This document shows, one piece after another, positions 4,382 through 5,372 of a stretch of 5,372 nucleotides of DNA (within the stretch, counting starts at the first letter, position 1; each line of letters begins with the position of its first letter). The stretch spans positions 1 through 5,372 of the forward strand of contig JAGVCB010000066.1 of NCBI GenBank assembly GCA_020059445.1. The letters are read 5' to 3'. Origin of the DNA: Polynucleobacter sp. (lineage in GTDB: Bacteria > Pseudomonadota > Gammaproteobacteria > Burkholderiales > Burkholderiaceae). The notes beneath the pieces were generated by a model, which saw only the letters and a list, made by a program, of their open reading frames with translations, was not told where the DNA came from and searched no databases. The position numbers were made by a program, and so were the translations under genes.

Positions 4382-5372
4382 TTACGCGGTGCCGCCAACT
4401 GTCATATTGTCAATCCTCAGGGTGGGCTGGCCAACGCCAACTGGCACGCTTTGGCCTTCCTTACCACAAACACCAATACCACTATCCAAGTCCATGTCAT
4501 TGCCAATCATGCTGATATCTTTGAGCGACTCAGGACCATTACCGATGATGGTAGCCCCTTTTACCGGGTATAGGATTTTTCCGTTTTCGACCCAGTAAGC
4601 TTCAGATGCTGAAAACACAAACTTACCGCTAGTGATGTCCACTTGACCGCCACCAAAATTGGCTGCATAGAGACCTTTTTTAATACTGCCAATGATTTCT
4701 TGAGGATCCTCTTTGCCACCCAACATATAAGTATTGGTCATGCGAGGCATCGGTAGCGAAGCATAACTTTCACGTCTGGCATTACCAGTTGTTGGCATTT
4801 TCATGAGACGTGCATTAAGACTATCTTGTATGTAACCTTTCAGAATGCCGTCTTCAATCAGAGTGGTGCATTGAGTTGGCGTGCCTTCATCATCAACAGA
4901 TAGTGAGCCGCGTCGACCAGGAATGGTGCCGTCATCCACAACTGTGACACCCTTGGCGGCAACACGTTGACCGATCTTGCCAGAGAAGGCTGATGACCCT
5001 TTGCGATTGAAGTCACCTTCAAGGCCGTGACCGATTGCTTCGTGCAGCAATACGCCTGGCCAGCCTGGGCCTAAAACAACAGTCATGGGGCCTGCTGGTG
5101 CAGCTCGTGATTCAAGATTAACAAGCGCTGAGCGAACCGCTTCATTGATCCAGTGATCAATCTTATCTTTGACAAAGAAGTGATAATCAAATCTTCCGCC
5201 ACCGCCTGAAGAGCCAACTTCGCGACGACCATTTTGTTCTGCGATCACGGTGATTGAAATACGCACCAATGGGCGAATATCAGCCGCTAGAACACCGTTT
5301 GCCCGAGCGACCAACACAACGTCAAATTCGCCAGCAAGTCCGGCCATCACTTGCACAACACGAGGATCTTTG
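4382..5372 (-). CDS. tldD: TldD metalloprotease subunit (5' end outside the window)
   Basis: This is the C-terminal ~329 residues of TldD (E. coli TldD 481). TldD pairs with TldE/PmbA to form a zinc protease that trims the pro-peptide of peptide antibiotics such as microcin B17 and degrades unfolded small proteins such as CcdA. The reading frame is open to the right edge (KDPRV ahead of QVMAGL), so the GTG at 5356 is not a true start. Seen in order are [19 protein letters not shown], then [20 protein letters not shown] with the HExxxH zinc site (5027-5044). [51 protein letters not shown] and the terminal [17 protein letters not shown] follow. All are characteristic of TldD and distinguish it from TldE, which lacks the HExxxH motif. 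It runs in the same direction as aroG and ends 36 bases before the aroG leader peptide. No terminator separates them except the attenuator. Confidence 0.94.
   Translation of the reverse strand, partial: KDPRVVQVMAGLAGEFDVVLVARANGVLAADIRPLVRISITVIAEQNGRREVGSSGGGGRFDYHFFVKDKIDHWINEAVRSALVNLESRAAPAGPMTVVLGPGWPGVLLHEAIGHGLEGDFNRKGSSAFSGKIGQRVAAKGVTVVDDGTIPGRRGSLSVDDEGTPTQCTTLIEDGILKGYIQDSLNARLMKMPTTGNARRESYASLPMPRMTNTYMLGGKEDPQEIIGSIKKGLYAANFGGGQVDITSGKFVFSASEAYWVENGKILYPVKGATIIGNGPESLKDISMIGNDMDLDSGIGVCGKEGQSVPVGVGQPTLRIDNMTVGGTA

Noticed and set aside
4389..4598. Plus-strand frame antisense to the tldD 3' end
   Set aside because: It is a shadow of a strongly conserved tldD segment, with no start signal or domain.
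1..5372. CRISPR arrays, tRNA or rRNA genes, insertion-sequence ends or toxin-antitoxin genes
   Set aside because: No regularly spaced direct repeats, RNA-gene signatures, transposase fragments or small gene pairs were found on either strand.

Overview
The window looks like two unrelated pieces of DNA joined near position 490. Positions 1 to about 490 are AT-rich (79 G+C in the 240 bases I counted by hand). They carry the start of an RND/MMPL-type exporter, two matches to the Bacteroidota -7 promoter box TAnnTTTG, and an intergenic repeat of a style I associate with Bacteroidota. Positions from about 490 to 5372 look like a betaproteobacterial chromosome, probably Burkholderiaceae and in my judgement closest to Polynucleobacter. 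That assignment rests on protein style and gene content, not on a search. The join cuts both the exporter gene and glcE, so it is either a misassembly or a recombination scar.

Layout, left to right: a 16-bp inverted repeat at the edge; a short repeat tract; the 5' end of the exporter gene (+); the 5' part of glcE (-); complete glcD (-), whose stop codon directly abuts the glcE start; a 57-bp divergent promoter region; a PduO-type cob(I)alamin adenosyltransferase (+); a convergent junction with an intrinsic terminator; aroG-type DAHP synthase (-); a 5' leader for aroG; and the C-terminal two thirds of tldD (-), which runs off the right edge.

The most interesting element is the aroG leader at 4178-4360. 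A 25-residue open reading frame, too short for ordinary gene callers, contains eight aromatic residues in a row (FYFFYFWF). It is followed by a strong intrinsic terminator just ahead of aroG. A 7-base segment inside the peptide gene is identical to the 3' arm of that terminator, so it can pair with the terminator's 5' arm as an antiterminator. A further hairpin can hide that segment. This is the full 1:2, 2:3, 3:4 logic of ribosome-mediated attenuation, here apparently sensing Phe, Tyr and Trp charging to control the first step of the shikimate pathway.

Other points of note: the aroG terminator, with a UUCG loop, is encoded inside the last codons of the convergent adenosyltransferase gene. 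The adenosyltransferase and the aroG leader peptide both appear to be translated from leaderless or nearly leaderless transcripts. The aroG start is better placed at 4177 than at 4207. The genes do not form one pathway: glcDE oxidises glycolate, the adenosyltransferase makes coenzyme B12, aroG opens aromatic biosynthesis, and tldD is a metalloprotease subunit.
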